From: Chryseobacterium gleum
GTDB taxonomy: Bacteria > Bacteroidota > Bacteroidia > Flavobacteriales_C > GCA-002722245
NCBI GenBank assembly: GCA_945903925.1
Contig: CAMDPJ010000008.1
Coordinates: forward strand, 1-21,339
Direction: 5' to 3'
Length of the DNA: 21,339 nt
Each line of letters opens with the position of its first letter. Positions within the stretch are counted from its first letter, which is position 1. Below the pieces are notes generated by a model that saw only the letters and a list, made by a program, of their open reading frames with translations, searched no databases and was not told the origin of the DNA. Position numbers and translations under genes: made by a program. Shown one piece after another: positions 7,694-15,354 of this stretch.

Positions 7694-9472
7694 ATGTCAA
7701 CAGCATTAAAAGGTGGGGAATTCTTAATTGCCGAAACAGATTTCCAAAACGTTTTTATTCCCGAAGAATGGAGTGAAGAACAAATCATGATGGCTCAAAC
7801 TTGCAAAGACTTTCTTGCAGCAGAAGTTTTTCCAAACTTAGATAGAATAGACAAGCAAGAAGAAGGATTAATGCCGTCATTATTGACTAAAGCTGGTGAG
7901 CTTGGTTTATTGGGTGTTTCTATTCCCGAACAATACGGAGGATTTGGCGCTAACTTCAATACATCTTTATTAGTTAATGAAGCAACAGGTGGAGGGCACT
8001 CATTCGCTGTTGCCCTTTCCGCTCATGCAGGTATTGGTACACTTCCAATTATGTATTACGGTAATGCTGCTCAAAAAGAAAAATACTTACCTAAACTTTC
8101 AACTGGTGAATTAAAAGCTTGTTATTGCTTAACCGAGCCCGGTTCTGGTTCTGATGCCAACTCTGGTAAAACACAAGCTATACTTTCTGCTGACGAGAAA
8201 TACTACACGTTGAACGGACAAAAAATGTGGATTACCAACGGTGGTTTTGCCGACATTTTTGTGGTATTTGCTAAAATCGATAAAGACGAAACACTATCTG
8301 CTTTCATTGTTGAAAAAGGATATGGAGGGATTACTTTAAATCCCGAAGAACACAAAATGGGTATCAAAGGTTCATCTACCCGTCAAGTGTTTTTCAACGA
8401 TTGTAAAGTGCCTGCCGAAAACCTATTAGGGGATAGAGAAGGCGGATTTAAAATCGCTTTAAATATCTTGAATATCGGACGAATTAAATTGGCTGGTGCC
8501 ACTTTAGGTGCTGCTAAAAAAGTAGTTACCCAAGGAATAGTTTACGCCAACGAAAGAAATCAATTCGGCAGAGCCATTGCCAAATACGGAGCGATTAAAC
8601 ATAAAATTGGGGAACAAGCTATTAAAGTATTTGCTTTAGAAACAGCTTTATACCGCTGCGGGCAAGCCATTGACGACTGCACAGATAAATTAGTTGCCGA
8701 AGGTGTTGACCACGAAAAAGCAAAATTAAAAGGCGTTGAGCAGTTTGCCATTGAAGCGGCTATTCTTAAAGTATATGGATCGGAAACTTTAGATTTCGTA
8801 GTAGATGAAGGCGTTCAGATTTATGGCGGTATGGGCTTCTCTGCCGATGCACCAATGGATCGTTCTTACAGAGATTCACGTATCAACAGAATTTTTGAAG
8901 GAACCAACGAAATCAACCGTATGCTTGCAGTAGAGATGATGCTGAAACGTGCTATGAAAGGCGAATTAGATTTAATGGGACCAGCAATGAACGTAGCCAA
9001 AGAATTAATGGCAGTGCCCGATTTTAGTGATGGAGAGACAGCTCTTTTTGCTCTAGAGAAAAAATACATCAAGAATTTTAAAAAAGCTGCGCTGATGACC
9101 GCTGGCGCTGCGGTTCAAAAATTAATGCAAACGCTTTCCAAAGAGCAAGAAGTCATCATGAATATCTCTGATATGTTGATTGACATCTACGTTGCAGAAT
9201 CTATATTATTGAGAGTGCAAAAATTAGTGGCTCAAAAAGGTGAAGCGGCTTGTGCAGTATATATCGATGCGATGAGAGTTTATTTCTTCGATGCTGCCGA
9301 CAGAATCAATGTAGCAGGTAAAAATGCACTTTGTTCTTTTGCCGAAGGTGACGAAGCAAGAATGATGTTTATGGGCTTGAAACGTTTCACGAAAGTGGAA
9401 CCAATTAACACCAAAGAAAGCAGAAGAAGAGTTGCTCAATTCATCATCGACGAAAACAAATATTGTTTGTAA
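7694..9472 (+). CDS. fadE: Acyl-CoA dehydrogenase (FadE type, with C-terminal extension)
   Basis: This 592-residue FAD enzyme carries out the first dehydrogenation of beta-oxidation, passing electrons to electron-transfer flavoprotein. The family signature CLTEPGSGSD begins at C145. The catalytic base is expected at E402 in RIFEGTNEINRM. The N-terminal helical, middle beta and C-terminal helical domains occupy roughly residues 30-420. A further helical extension of about 170 residues follows, as in B. subtilis FadE, which has nearly the same length. The presence of E402 in the common position and this extension place it in the FadE/long-chain group rather than the short butyryl-CoA dehydrogenases. 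It is last in the cluster, 67 bp after fadA, and is followed by a strong terminator. No ETF genes are in the window. Confidence 0.95.
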   Translation: MSTALKGGEFLIAETDFQNVFIPEEWSEEQIMMAQTCKDFLAAEVFPNLDRIDKQEEGLMPSLLTKAGELGLLGVSIPEQYGGFGANFNTSLLVNEATGGGHSFAVALSAHAGIGTLPIMYYGNAAQKEKYLPKLSTGELKACYCLTEPGSGSDANSGKTQAILSADEKYYTLNGQKMWITNGGFADIFVVFAKIDKDETLSAFIVEKGYGGITLNPEEHKMGIKGSSTRQVFFNDCKVPAENLLGDREGGFKIALNILNIGRIKLAGATLGAAKKVVTQGIVYANERNQFGRAIAKYGAIKHKIGEQAIKVFALETALYRCGQAIDDCTDKLVAEGVDHEKAKLKGVEQFAIEAAILKVYGSETLDFVVDEGVQIYGGMGFSADAPMDRSYRDSRINRIFEGTNEINRMLAVEMMLKRAMKGELDLMGPAMNVAKELMAVPDFSDGETALFALEKKYIKNFKKAALMTAGAAVQKLMQTLSKEQEVIMNISDMLIDIYVAESILLRVQKLVAQKGEAACAVYIDAMRVYFFDAADRINVAGKNALCSFAEGDEARMMFMGLKRFTKVEPINTKESRRRVAQFIIDENKYCL

Positions 9473-9491
9473 AATACAATTAGAATTTTGG

Positions 9492-9523
9492 AAAGGCTTT
9501 CGTGAAAACGGAAGCCTTTTTTT
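9492..9523 (+). terminator. Intrinsic terminator of the beta-oxidation cluster
   Basis: A 12-bp stem (9492-9503 with 9508-9519, one G-U pair) closes a GAAA tetraloop and runs into seven T residues. It begins 20 bases after the fadE stop codon and marks the end of the acyl-CoA synthetase to fadE transcription unit. Confidence 0.92.
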
Positions 9524-9547
9524 GTTATCGCAAAACTTCATTTCTCC

Positions 9548-9578
9548 TTGCTATACAGCATTATTTATCAGACCTTTG
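9548..9578 (+). promoter_or_regulatory. Candidate promoter of the U32 family gene
   Basis: TTG at 9548-9550 is followed after 20 bases by GACCTTTG at 9571-9578, seven of eight matches including the invariant TTTG half when compared with TAnnTTTG. The ATG at 9587 is only eight bases beyond the box, so any leader would be just a few bases long. The upstream TTG of the same reading frame (9548) would lie within the promoter, which supports the ATG as the true start. Confidence 0.5.
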
Positions 9579-9586
9579 CACTTCCT

Positions 9587-11446
9587 ATGAAGACAAAAGT
9601 TGAAATACTCGCTCCTGCTAAAAATTTAGAGCAGGGAATGGCTGCCATCAATGCTGGTGCCGATGCTGTATATATTGGTGCGCCTCTGTTTGGTGCACGT
9701 TCTAACGCAACAAACTCTATTGAAGATGTTGCCGAAATGGTGAAGTATGCGCACCTTTTTCGTGCGCAAGTGTTCGTGGTAATCAATACCATTTTGTACG
9801 ATAACGAGTTAGAAGAATGTCGCAGAATGATTTGGAAATTGCATGAAATCGGAGTCGATGCATTGATTGTTCAAGATATGGCGATCATGGAAATGGACCT
9901 GCCTCCAATTGTGATTCACGCCAGTACACAAGCCAACAACAGAGATCCAAAACATGTTAAGTTTTTGGCCGATGCCGGAATGAAACGTGTGGTTTTAGCT
10001 AGAGAATTAAACTTGCACCAAATTAAAGAAATTCATGATGCTACTCCGGTGGAATTAGAGTTCTTTGTATCTGGTGCTTTGTGTGTTTCCTTTAGTGGAA
10101 ATTGCTACATGAGTGTTGCTAATGGTGAGCGCAGTGCCAACCGCGGTTCATGTGCGCAAAACTGTCGTTTGCCTTACAATTTAATAGATGGTAATGGCGA
10201 TACTTTAATTGCGAATAGTCACTTGCTTTCCATCAAAGATTTAGATTTGAGTGAGCAACTTCCGCAGCTCGTTGAAGCGGGAATTGTTTCTTTTAAAATT
10301 GAAGGAAGATTGAAAGATGTGGTGTATGTAAAAAATAACACATCGTATCTGCGCAAAAAGTTAGATGCCTTTTTAGAAGGAAATGAAAAATATGTGAAGG
10401 CTTCTTCTGGAAGAATCATATACAACTTCGAGCCGCAAATGGACAGAAGTTTCAATCGTGGTTACACCGATTATTTTGCCAACGAAAGAAATGAAAAAAT
10501 TGGTTCATGGGAGAGTCCGAAATCAAAAGGACAAATTATTGGTAAACTAATTTCTATCAAAGGAAATGCTTACCAAATTGAAAATGCCGATAAACTAAAA
10601 AATGGCGATGGCTTGTTTTTCTTGAATGATGAAGGTGTTGCCGACGGTGCATTTGTAAATAAAGTGGAAAACGGATTGGTGTATTTTAATGCGTCGAAAT
10701 CTATCGCCAGCGGAACAGCTATTTTTAGAAATTTAGATGCCGAATTCAACAAGTTGGTAGAACGTGAAGACAGCACGATAAGAAAGATTTCTGTTAAACT
10801 TTTGTTGAGCGAAACTGCCGCCGGGTTTCAATTGAAAGTTACTGATGAAGATGGCTGCGAAAGTGTTGCAACGTTTGTGCATCCTAAGGAACAAACCAAA
10901 AACAACGAATCTATTATTCCCAATATCAAAACCAATTTGGCGAAAACAGGAAACACGCCTTACATTGCCGATGATATAGAAGTAGAATTTTCGGGCAATT
11001 GGTTTTTACCTATTTCTAAAGTTAATGAATTAAGAAGAACAGCCTTGGAACAACTCACTCCAATTCGTTTGAAAAGCTATCACAAAGACGAACATCAATT
11101 GGTGAAAACCGATCATCCTTACCCGGTTCAAAAACTTGATTTCACTTACAATGTGGCCAATAAATTAGCGCGTAAATTTTACGAACGTCACGGTGTTACA
11201 GAAATGGAAAAAGCATTTGAGTTGCAGTGGGATCCTGGTAAATCACGTGTGATGGTTACCAAATACTGTGTGAAATACGAGTTGGGCAAATGCTGGAAAT
11301 ACCACAAAGATACGCTGGGCGAAAAAGTAAAAGAACCACTTTCACTTACTCACGGAGATAATGCCTACAAACTAAAATTCAATTGCAAAGCATGCGAGAT
11401 GGAGATTTGGGAGAAAGATGCTGAGTTGGATTATGAGGTGGAGTAG
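9587..11446 (+). CDS. Peptidase U32 family protein, RlhA-like (probable RNA hydroxylation factor)
   Basis: The frame is open from a TTG at 9548, but I chose the ATG at 9587, giving 619 residues starting MKTKVEILAPAKN. An N-terminal barrel domain holds the U32 signature ELEFFVSGALCVSFSGNCYMS. Four cysteines, C166, C173, C189 and C193 (spacing C-x6-C-x15-C-x3-C), match the iron-sulfur site known for U32 proteins. A DUF3656-like middle domain follows. E. coli RlhA, with similar layout, hydroxylates a cytidine of 23S rRNA; TrhP does a related job on tRNA; UbiU/UbiV act in oxygen-independent ubiquinone hydroxylation. The length favours the RlhA group, so an RNA modification role is inferred and the old peptidase name is doubtful. 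A second cysteine group near the C-terminus (C561, C569, C600, C603) suggests another metal site. It is probably a single-gene unit. Confidence 0.9.
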   Translation: MKTKVEILAPAKNLEQGMAAINAGADAVYIGAPLFGARSNATNSIEDVAEMVKYAHLFRAQVFVVINTILYDNELEECRRMIWKLHEIGVDALIVQDMAIMEMDLPPIVIHASTQANNRDPKHVKFLADAGMKRVVLARELNLHQIKEIHDATPVELEFFVSGALCVSFSGNCYMSVANGERSANRGSCAQNCRLPYNLIDGNGDTLIANSHLLSIKDLDLSEQLPQLVEAGIVSFKIEGRLKDVVYVKNNTSYLRKKLDAFLEGNEKYVKASSGRIIYNFEPQMDRSFNRGYTDYFANERNEKIGSWESPKSKGQIIGKLISIKGNAYQIENADKLKNGDGLFFLNDEGVADGAFVNKVENGLVYFNASKSIASGTAIFRNLDAEFNKLVEREDSTIRKISVKLLLSETAAGFQLKVTDEDGCESVATFVHPKEQTKNNESIIPNIKTNLAKTGNTPYIADDIEVEFSGNWFLPISKVNELRRTALEQLTPIRLKSYHKDEHQLVKTDHPYPVQKLDFTYNVANKLARKFYERHGVTEMEKAFELQWDPGKSRVMVTKYCVKYELGKCWKYHKDTLGEKVKEPLSLTHGDNAYKLKFNCKACEMEIWEKDAELDYEVE

Positions 11447-11450
11447 GGGA

Positions 11451-11640
11451 CTTCTTTTTCCAAAAGAAACAAAAGATTTACTTTTTCAGAGATGAAAAAG
11501 TAAACAAAAAATCTTCCGCCAAAAGACCTGTTCGTCTGCCGACGAATCCTGCCTACGCGCTCTCCCAAAATAACGAAAGCTCCTTAATCCGCTTTCTATT
11601 TTGGGTTCACAGCCTTTCCGCACGCTCGGCTTTTGGCGCG
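11451..11640. repeat. Hairpin-rich intergenic element (within the gene-free stretch 11447-11747)
   Basis: This 301-bp gap has no plausible gene but several inverted repeats. They are: 7 bp with a 3-base loop (11452-11468); a perfect 12-bp stem with GAGA loop (11477-11504); a 6-bp stem with TGCC loop (11531-11546); and a 15-bp stem with one two-base bulge and a 10-base loop (11564-11605). A 9-bp outer pair, CGCCAAAAG at 11517-11525 with CTTTTGGCG at 11630-11638, encloses the last two. Local GC is higher than in the neighbourhood. It could be a dispersed repeat of the REP/MITE kind or a structured RNA. I see no T run making it a simple terminator, and 11640-11735 shows nothing further. Confidence 0.7.
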
Positions 11641-11735
11641 GGCCAGCGCACAATAGTGATTCGAGACTTAAAAGACAGATAATAATTAGATTGCTGCGAA
11701 TAATAGATGATAAGAATTAGGGTGATTAGATTTTC

Positions 11736-11743
11736 TATTTTTA
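11736..11743 (+). promoter_or_regulatory. Candidate -7 box for the 52-residue lipoprotein gene
   Basis: TATTTTTA differs from TAnnTTTG only at the last base and ends four bases before the ATG at 11748. No TTG is found at the -33 distance. The same eight bases with the same four-base spacing precede the agmatine deiminase ATG. Confidence 0.35.
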
Positions 11744-11747
11744 CTAC

Positions 11748-11906
11748 ATGAAAACACAATACCTCATTTTAGTTTTGCTTATCTCTTGCACTAACCCAGA
11801 AGTCATCGATAAAAGCAACGAAAAAATTGGTTCGCCAATTGATTCTATTCAATCAAAAAAGGATATTCTAATAGCAACTAAAAAAAATGCTGCATTAGTT
11901 GTTTAG
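11748..11906 (+). CDS. Small predicted lipoprotein, 52 residues, unknown function
   Basis: A short open frame starts at ATG 11748 and ends at TAG 11904-11906. The product begins MKTQYLILVLLISCTNPE, a compact lipoprotein signal peptide with a basic residue, a hydrophobic core, and a lipobox-like LISC making C14 the likely lipidated residue. The remaining 38 residues are hydrophilic and lysine-rich with no recognisable domain. A -7-like box stands four bases before the ATG, and the stop codon lies in the first arm of a terminator-like hairpin, so the unit looks compact and complete. It may equally be the remnant of a longer lipoprotein, since 52 residues is very short. The codon pattern resembles the neighbours. 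Expression is unproven. Confidence 0.55.
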   Translation: MKTQYLILVLLISCTNPEVIDKSNEKIGSPIDSIQSKKDILIATKKNAALVV

Positions 11907-11939
11907 TGCTTTAAAATAAATAGCACTATTAATTTTTTT
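11904..11939 (+). terminator. Probable terminator of the small lipoprotein gene
   Basis: TAGTGCT at 11904-11910, which includes the stop codon, pairs perfectly with AGCACTA at 11922-11928 across an 11-base AT-rich loop. A T-rich run, TTAATTTTTTT, follows. The T run is on the plus side only, so it serves the plus-strand gene rather than the converging phosphatase gene. The stem is only moderately GC-rich. Confidence 0.6.
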
Positions 11940-11942
11940 GTA

Positions 11943-13931
11943 TCATATTTTAACGCCAATCACCAAAATATCATCTACTTGAAAGGTGTTTCCCTGCCAA
12001 TTTTCTATAGTTTTCTTAATTTGTATTTTTTGTTCTTCCATTTCTTGTTCTTGCATTGACAGTAGCATATCAACAAATTTTTGCTGTTTAAATTTTTTGC
12101 CTTTTGGTCCGCCAAATTGATCCATATAACCATCAGAAAAAAGATAAATAGCATCGCCTTTTTCAAGTTGAATAGTGTTTTTGCTAAACAGAGGTTGTTC
12201 TCCTTCTTTGTGCATGCCAATAGGAAATCTATCGCCTTTGATGATTTGAAGTTGGTTGTTGCGTATGAGGTAAAGCGGATTGTTTGCGCCTGAAAATTCA
12301 AGTGTATTATTGCTTTTGTCTAGTGAGCATAGAGCGATGTCCATGCCGTCTTTTATTTCTGCATTGTTGTTTTCTTGTCGCAGCGTTTGTCGCACTTCTT
12401 GGTTGAGTTGATTTAAGATTTCTGCTGTGTCGCTCAACTTATATTCGTGAATGATTTTGTTCAGTCCGTTGTATCCTACAATGCTCATAAAGGCTCCAGG
12501 CACACCGTGGCCGGTACAATCTACTGCTGCAAATAATATTTTTGAGGAAAAATCTCCATTCGATTTGTCTATCCAATAAAAATCTCCGCTCACAATATCT
12601 TTAGGTTGATAATAAACAAAACTTTCGGGTAATATTTTTTTTATACTGCTTATTTGCGGTAGAATTGCTTTTTGAATTCGCTTGGCATAGCGAATACTGT
12701 CTTCCATATTTTTGTTTTTTTCCATCAATACCTTCTGTTGCATCTCTAAAATTTCTTTTTGAATTTTTAGTTGGTCTCGTTGTTGTACAATTTCACTTTT
12801 TTGATGTTGAATTTCATCTTTTTGAAATTGAATTTCTTTGGTTCTTTCTTCTACTTTTTCTTTAAAAAAATTGATGTGAATGGTGATTTCTTGCGACATA
12901 ATCACAAAATTTTCTTGAAGTGTTTTTATTTCATAGCTCGATGATTTAATGGTTTCAGAAGGAAAATATTCAAAGCCATGATGAACATATTCTTGTAGCG
13001 AAGTACTTAAACTTACCAAAGGTTTGGTGATGACAGATGCAACAAAATAACTTAAAAAAACAGCGAGTATTATGATTAGAATTCCCGATGTAAAAGCAAT
13101 ATAGTTGAGCTGAACATAAATAGACTGTTCTGTTTTTTTGGCCAATTCCTTTTGTTGTTCAAAGTACAATTGTATTCTCTCATTACTTTGCGATAAGTCA
13201 AGTAGGAGTCCGCTTTGCGCTTTAATCCCCAACATCTTTTCATATTCAACCACTTTATTAAAAGTTGTTTGGTAGTTGGAAAGTATAGCGAATATTTTTT
13301 GCTTTTGTTGGAAGTGAATGCGATTGTTTAGCGCCAAATCATTTTTTGTTTTTTGAAGTAGTTTATTGAATTTATCTACATATTCTTCATCTTTCCTAAT
13401 GATAAAATCTTTTTCATGTCGGCGAAGCATTAAGATATCTATCTGATTTAATTCTTGATTTAAAGTCATGAGTTCATGGGCATGATTTCTCATTTGTCCT
13501 TCAATACCATAATCTCTAAATCCTCTTAGTAGGATAAGGTACTTTATCTTTTCAAAAATTTGATGGTTCTTCTTTAATTCATATTGAATACTGTCAAGAG
13601 TTCCTGTGGCATTAATGCTTTCAATCTGATTTTGTTCTTGCAGCAATAGGATGGTGTTTGAAATTTCTTTCGAGATTTCCTTCTGTTTTTTAGCGATGCT
13701 ACTTTCGTTTGTTTGGAAGAAATTCGAATTGATGGTTTCATAATTTAAAAAATCTTGTTGAAGTTTAAATTCTTTCAGACATAGAACGTAAGTGTTGTCG
13801 ATGTATTTAGCGGTGTGTGATATTTTTTCTTTCTGATTGTAGAACCATACACTTGCAATTAATGACAGCAATGATATGGATGAAAAAAGAATAAAACACA
13901 AAAACAGTTTGTGTTTAATTTTATGAAACAT
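11943..13931 (-). CDS. Membrane sensor protein with SpoIIE-type PP2C phosphatase domain
   Basis: The frame opens at a TTG (13940), but the ATG at 13931 places the signal anchor better and gives 662 residues. A first membrane helix (about 9-30) and a second (about 277-300) bracket an extracytoplasmic helical sensor of about 245 residues. A HAMP-like linker and a glutamine/lysine-rich coiled coil (about 350-415) follow, then the DSIRYAKRIQKAILP segment common ahead of Bacteroidota SpoIIE domains. The phosphatase domain (about 440-660) has the metal-binding aspartates D450 (SGDFYW), D471 (DCTGHGVPGAFMS) and D600/D604 (SDGYMD). Such proteins dephosphorylate serine or threonine on partner proteins, often anti-anti-sigma factors, in response to a signal. 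No partner anti-sigma or STAS gene is visible here. The ligand and target are unknown. Confidence 0.9.
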   Translation of the reverse strand: MFHKIKHKLFLCFILFSSISLLSLIASVWFYNQKEKISHTAKYIDNTYVLCLKEFKLQQDFLNYETINSNFFQTNESSIAKKQKEISKEISNTILLLQEQNQIESINATGTLDSIQYELKKNHQIFEKIKYLILLRGFRDYGIEGQMRNHAHELMTLNQELNQIDILMLRRHEKDFIIRKDEEYVDKFNKLLQKTKNDLALNNRIHFQQKQKIFAILSNYQTTFNKVVEYEKMLGIKAQSGLLLDLSQSNERIQLYFEQQKELAKKTEQSIYVQLNYIAFTSGILIIILAVFLSYFVASVITKPLVSLSTSLQEYVHHGFEYFPSETIKSSSYEIKTLQENFVIMSQEITIHINFFKEKVEERTKEIQFQKDEIQHQKSEIVQQRDQLKIQKEILEMQQKVLMEKNKNMEDSIRYAKRIQKAILPQISSIKKILPESFVYYQPKDIVSGDFYWIDKSNGDFSSKILFAAVDCTGHGVPGAFMSIVGYNGLNKIIHEYKLSDTAEILNQLNQEVRQTLRQENNNAEIKDGMDIALCSLDKSNNTLEFSGANNPLYLIRNNQLQIIKGDRFPIGMHKEGEQPLFSKNTIQLEKGDAIYLFSDGYMDQFGGPKGKKFKQQKFVDMLLSMQEQEMEEQKIQIKKTIENWQGNTFQVDDILVIGVKI

Positions 13932-14030
13932 AAAGCTCAATTATTAAAACAATACTGTTTTTTATTTGGGTAAAAAGTAGCGCTTATGTGCAGCGTAAAT
14001 ATTATGAGTACATCATGAAATCATTAAGAA

Positions 14031-14062
14031 GTAAAAGAGGCCCACAATATTGCATGCGCCTC
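14031..14062 (-). terminator. Probable terminator downstream of the SnoaL-like gene
   Basis: On the minus strand GAGGC pairs with GCCTC across a partly pairable 16-base interior and is followed by TTTTAC. It starts 11 bases after the stop codon of the SnoaL-like gene. The T run is short, so efficiency is uncertain. Confidence 0.6.
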
Positions 14063-14072
14063 CTTTAATGAA

Positions 14073-14456
14073 TTAATTTAACGAAACTGCAATGGGTGCA
14101 GGAGTGAAGAAAAACTCTTCTCTTACTATTTCTCCGTTTTCTACTTGGTAAACACAAATTTCATCGATGTTTATTCTTCCCAAACCTTTTAAGGTCATAA
14201 TCATTTTCATTCTTACAGAGAAGAAATTATCGGCTACCAAAGGATCTGAAACCTCTGAAAGATGAACTTCGTTTATCATTCCAAAAAACTGTAATTCTTT
14301 TTCAATCACCGCTTGTTTCCCTTCTACTTCTTTTACTTGAGCGCCAAATGGCTCAACGCTAAGAATATGGTCGGCATACAGTTCATTGATGGCCTTTAAA
14401 TTTTCGCCATTTCTGCATAATTCCACTAATTTTTTTGCTACTTCTTGAGTTGTCAT
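14073..14456 (-). CDS. SnoaL-like / NTF2-fold protein of unknown function
   Basis: The 127-residue product begins MTTQEVAKKLVELCRNGENLKAINELYADHI, the opening helix pattern typical of SnoaL-like NTF2-fold proteins. It continues with alternating strands to a VENGEIVREEFFF segment that forms the last sheet strands. This fold makes small dimers with a central pocket and is used by polyketide cyclases, ketosteroid isomerases and many proteins of unknown activity. No signal peptide or membrane helix is present, so it is cytoplasmic. The gene has its own good promoter and a terminator, so it is probably monocistronic. There are no polyketide or steroid genes nearby, so no substrate can be suggested. 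The fold assignment is fairly safe; the function is open. Confidence 0.82.
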   Translation of the reverse strand: MTTQEVAKKLVELCRNGENLKAINELYADHILSVEPFGAQVKEVEGKQAVIEKELQFFGMINEVHLSEVSDPLVADNFFSVRMKMIMTLKGLGRINIDEICVYQVENGEIVREEFFFTPAPIAVSLN

Positions 14457-14478
14457 AATTTCTTTTTTTAATTTATAA

Positions 14479-14506
14479 CAAAACTATAGTACTAATTTGC
14501 ACTCAA
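14479..14506 (-). promoter_or_regulatory. Promoter of the SnoaL-like gene
   Basis: On the minus strand TTG (plus 14504-14506) and TAGTTTTG (14486-14479), a perfect TAnnTTTG, are 17 bases apart. The box ends 22 bases before the ATG, leaving room for a short AT-rich leader. Confidence 0.62.
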
Positions 14507-14560
14507 GGTTTTCTTAGGAATAACGAATCATTAAAAAATAATTACTTGAATTATTTTGAC

Positions 14561-15196
14561 TCAATGAAGTTTGTGCGAGGCATCACAACTCGGCATTCTT
14601 TTCGAGAGTCCACAAACGCAATCGGTAATGCCTTTACCTTTCATAATTTTTGGAATATATTTTTCAATTCTTGCTTCTCTGGTTTTAGAATTTGGCGAAC
14701 CAGAGAAGTGAAGAAGATAGCCTCTTTGTCTACCTGGAGTTAGTGCTTCAAATGCTTTTTTTAATGCTGCATTTTCTTTGAATTTATTTTGCAATTCTTC
14801 GGGCATCTCAAAATCTTCTGTTTTTTTCAATTGCACTTTCAGTCCAGCTTTTTCTACTTCAATCGCTTCGAAAATATAGGCTTTTAAAACGGCTTCCAAC
14901 TTTACAATTTCTATAACAGAAGTGAAGCGTGCTTGGCGGGTTTCTTGAACGTTTTTCGTTTGTTGAATTAATATTTTATTGGTGTCGCTAAGCAATACAC
15001 CTTTGAAAAACATGAGTCCGCAATATTGCTTAAATCCATGAATGATTGCAATATTAGCATTCTTGTAAGTGTAGCATGGAACGCCCCATTTTAGTTCTTC
15101 TGTGAGTGCGCAATCCAAAACTATTTCGCGCAATCGCGCAAGTTCATCTTGCCATTGAGTAAGGTTGGAGAAGAAGGAGTCGACTTTTGGGTTCAT
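14561..15196 (-). CDS. YdeI/OmdA-like DUF1801 protein with C-terminal CDGSH-like motif
   Basis: The 211-residue protein starts MNPKVDSFFSNLTQWQDELARLR. Residues about 15-115 look like DUF1801, including LKWGVPCYTY and GLMFFKGVLL. Residues about 130-190 look like the YdeI/OmdA C-terminal region (MPEELQNKFKEN, LTPGRQRGYLLHF, then the KTREARIEKYIPKI segment). Function of the family is unknown. The last 20 residues contain C193, C195, S198, P202, C204, D205, S207 and H208, arranged exactly as the CDGSH iron-sulfur signature (C-x-C-x2-S-x3-P-x-C-D-x-S-H) except that the glycine is alanine. This suggests a 2Fe-2S site with three Cys and one His. The translation was checked directly from the bases up to the TGA. 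A candidate promoter lies upstream at 15214-15242. Confidence 0.85.
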   Translation of the reverse strand: MNPKVDSFFSNLTQWQDELARLREIVLDCALTEELKWGVPCYTYKNANIAIIHGFKQYCGLMFFKGVLLSDTNKILIQQTKNVQETRQARFTSVIEIVKLEAVLKAYIFEAIEVEKAGLKVQLKKTEDFEMPEELQNKFKENAALKKAFEALTPGRQRGYLLHFSGSPNSKTREARIEKYIPKIMKGKGITDCVCGLSKRMPSCDASHKLH

Positions 15197-15213
15197 GGGA
15201 TTTCTTTATTTCA

Positions 15214-15242
15214 CTAAACTAAATTTTTTAATTCTATTTCAA
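15214..15242 (-). promoter_or_regulatory. Candidate promoter of the YdeI-like gene
   Basis: On the minus strand TTG (plus 15240-15242) is followed after 18 bases by TAGTTTAG (15221-15214), one base off TAnnTTTG. The box ends 17 bases before the ATG. The spacing is right but the G-proximal T is replaced by A. Confidence 0.42.
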
Positions 15243-15276
15243 TATTGAAAATACAAATTCCTATTTTCACGTGCTC

Positions 15277-15352
15277 GCAGGGGCGTCAGTCAGCTGACTG
15301 ACGCCCTTGATAATAATTTAAACATAACGGGCGAAAGATTTTTCGCCCCTAC
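15277..15352. repeat. REP-like element: perfect 26-bp palindrome plus second hairpin
   Basis: Positions 15281-15306 are a perfect palindrome with no loop, left arm GGGCGTCAGTCAG and right arm its exact reverse complement. Positions 15329-15348 form a second hairpin, GGGCGAAA / TTTCGCCC with loop GATT. The whole element is framed by an outer inverted pair, GCAGGGGCG (15277-15285) and CGCCCCTAC (15344-15352), eight of nine matching. It ends two bases before the hrpB start codon. Its GC content is far above the flanks. It resembles REP/REPIN-type dispersed elements, but copy number cannot be judged from one window. Confidence 0.72.
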
Positions 15353-15354
15353 GA

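Noticed and set aside
9548..9586. N-terminal extension of the U32 protein from a TTG start
   Set aside because: The extra 13 residues overlap the candidate promoter and are not part of the family; the ATG at 9587 begins the conserved VEILAPAKN sequence.
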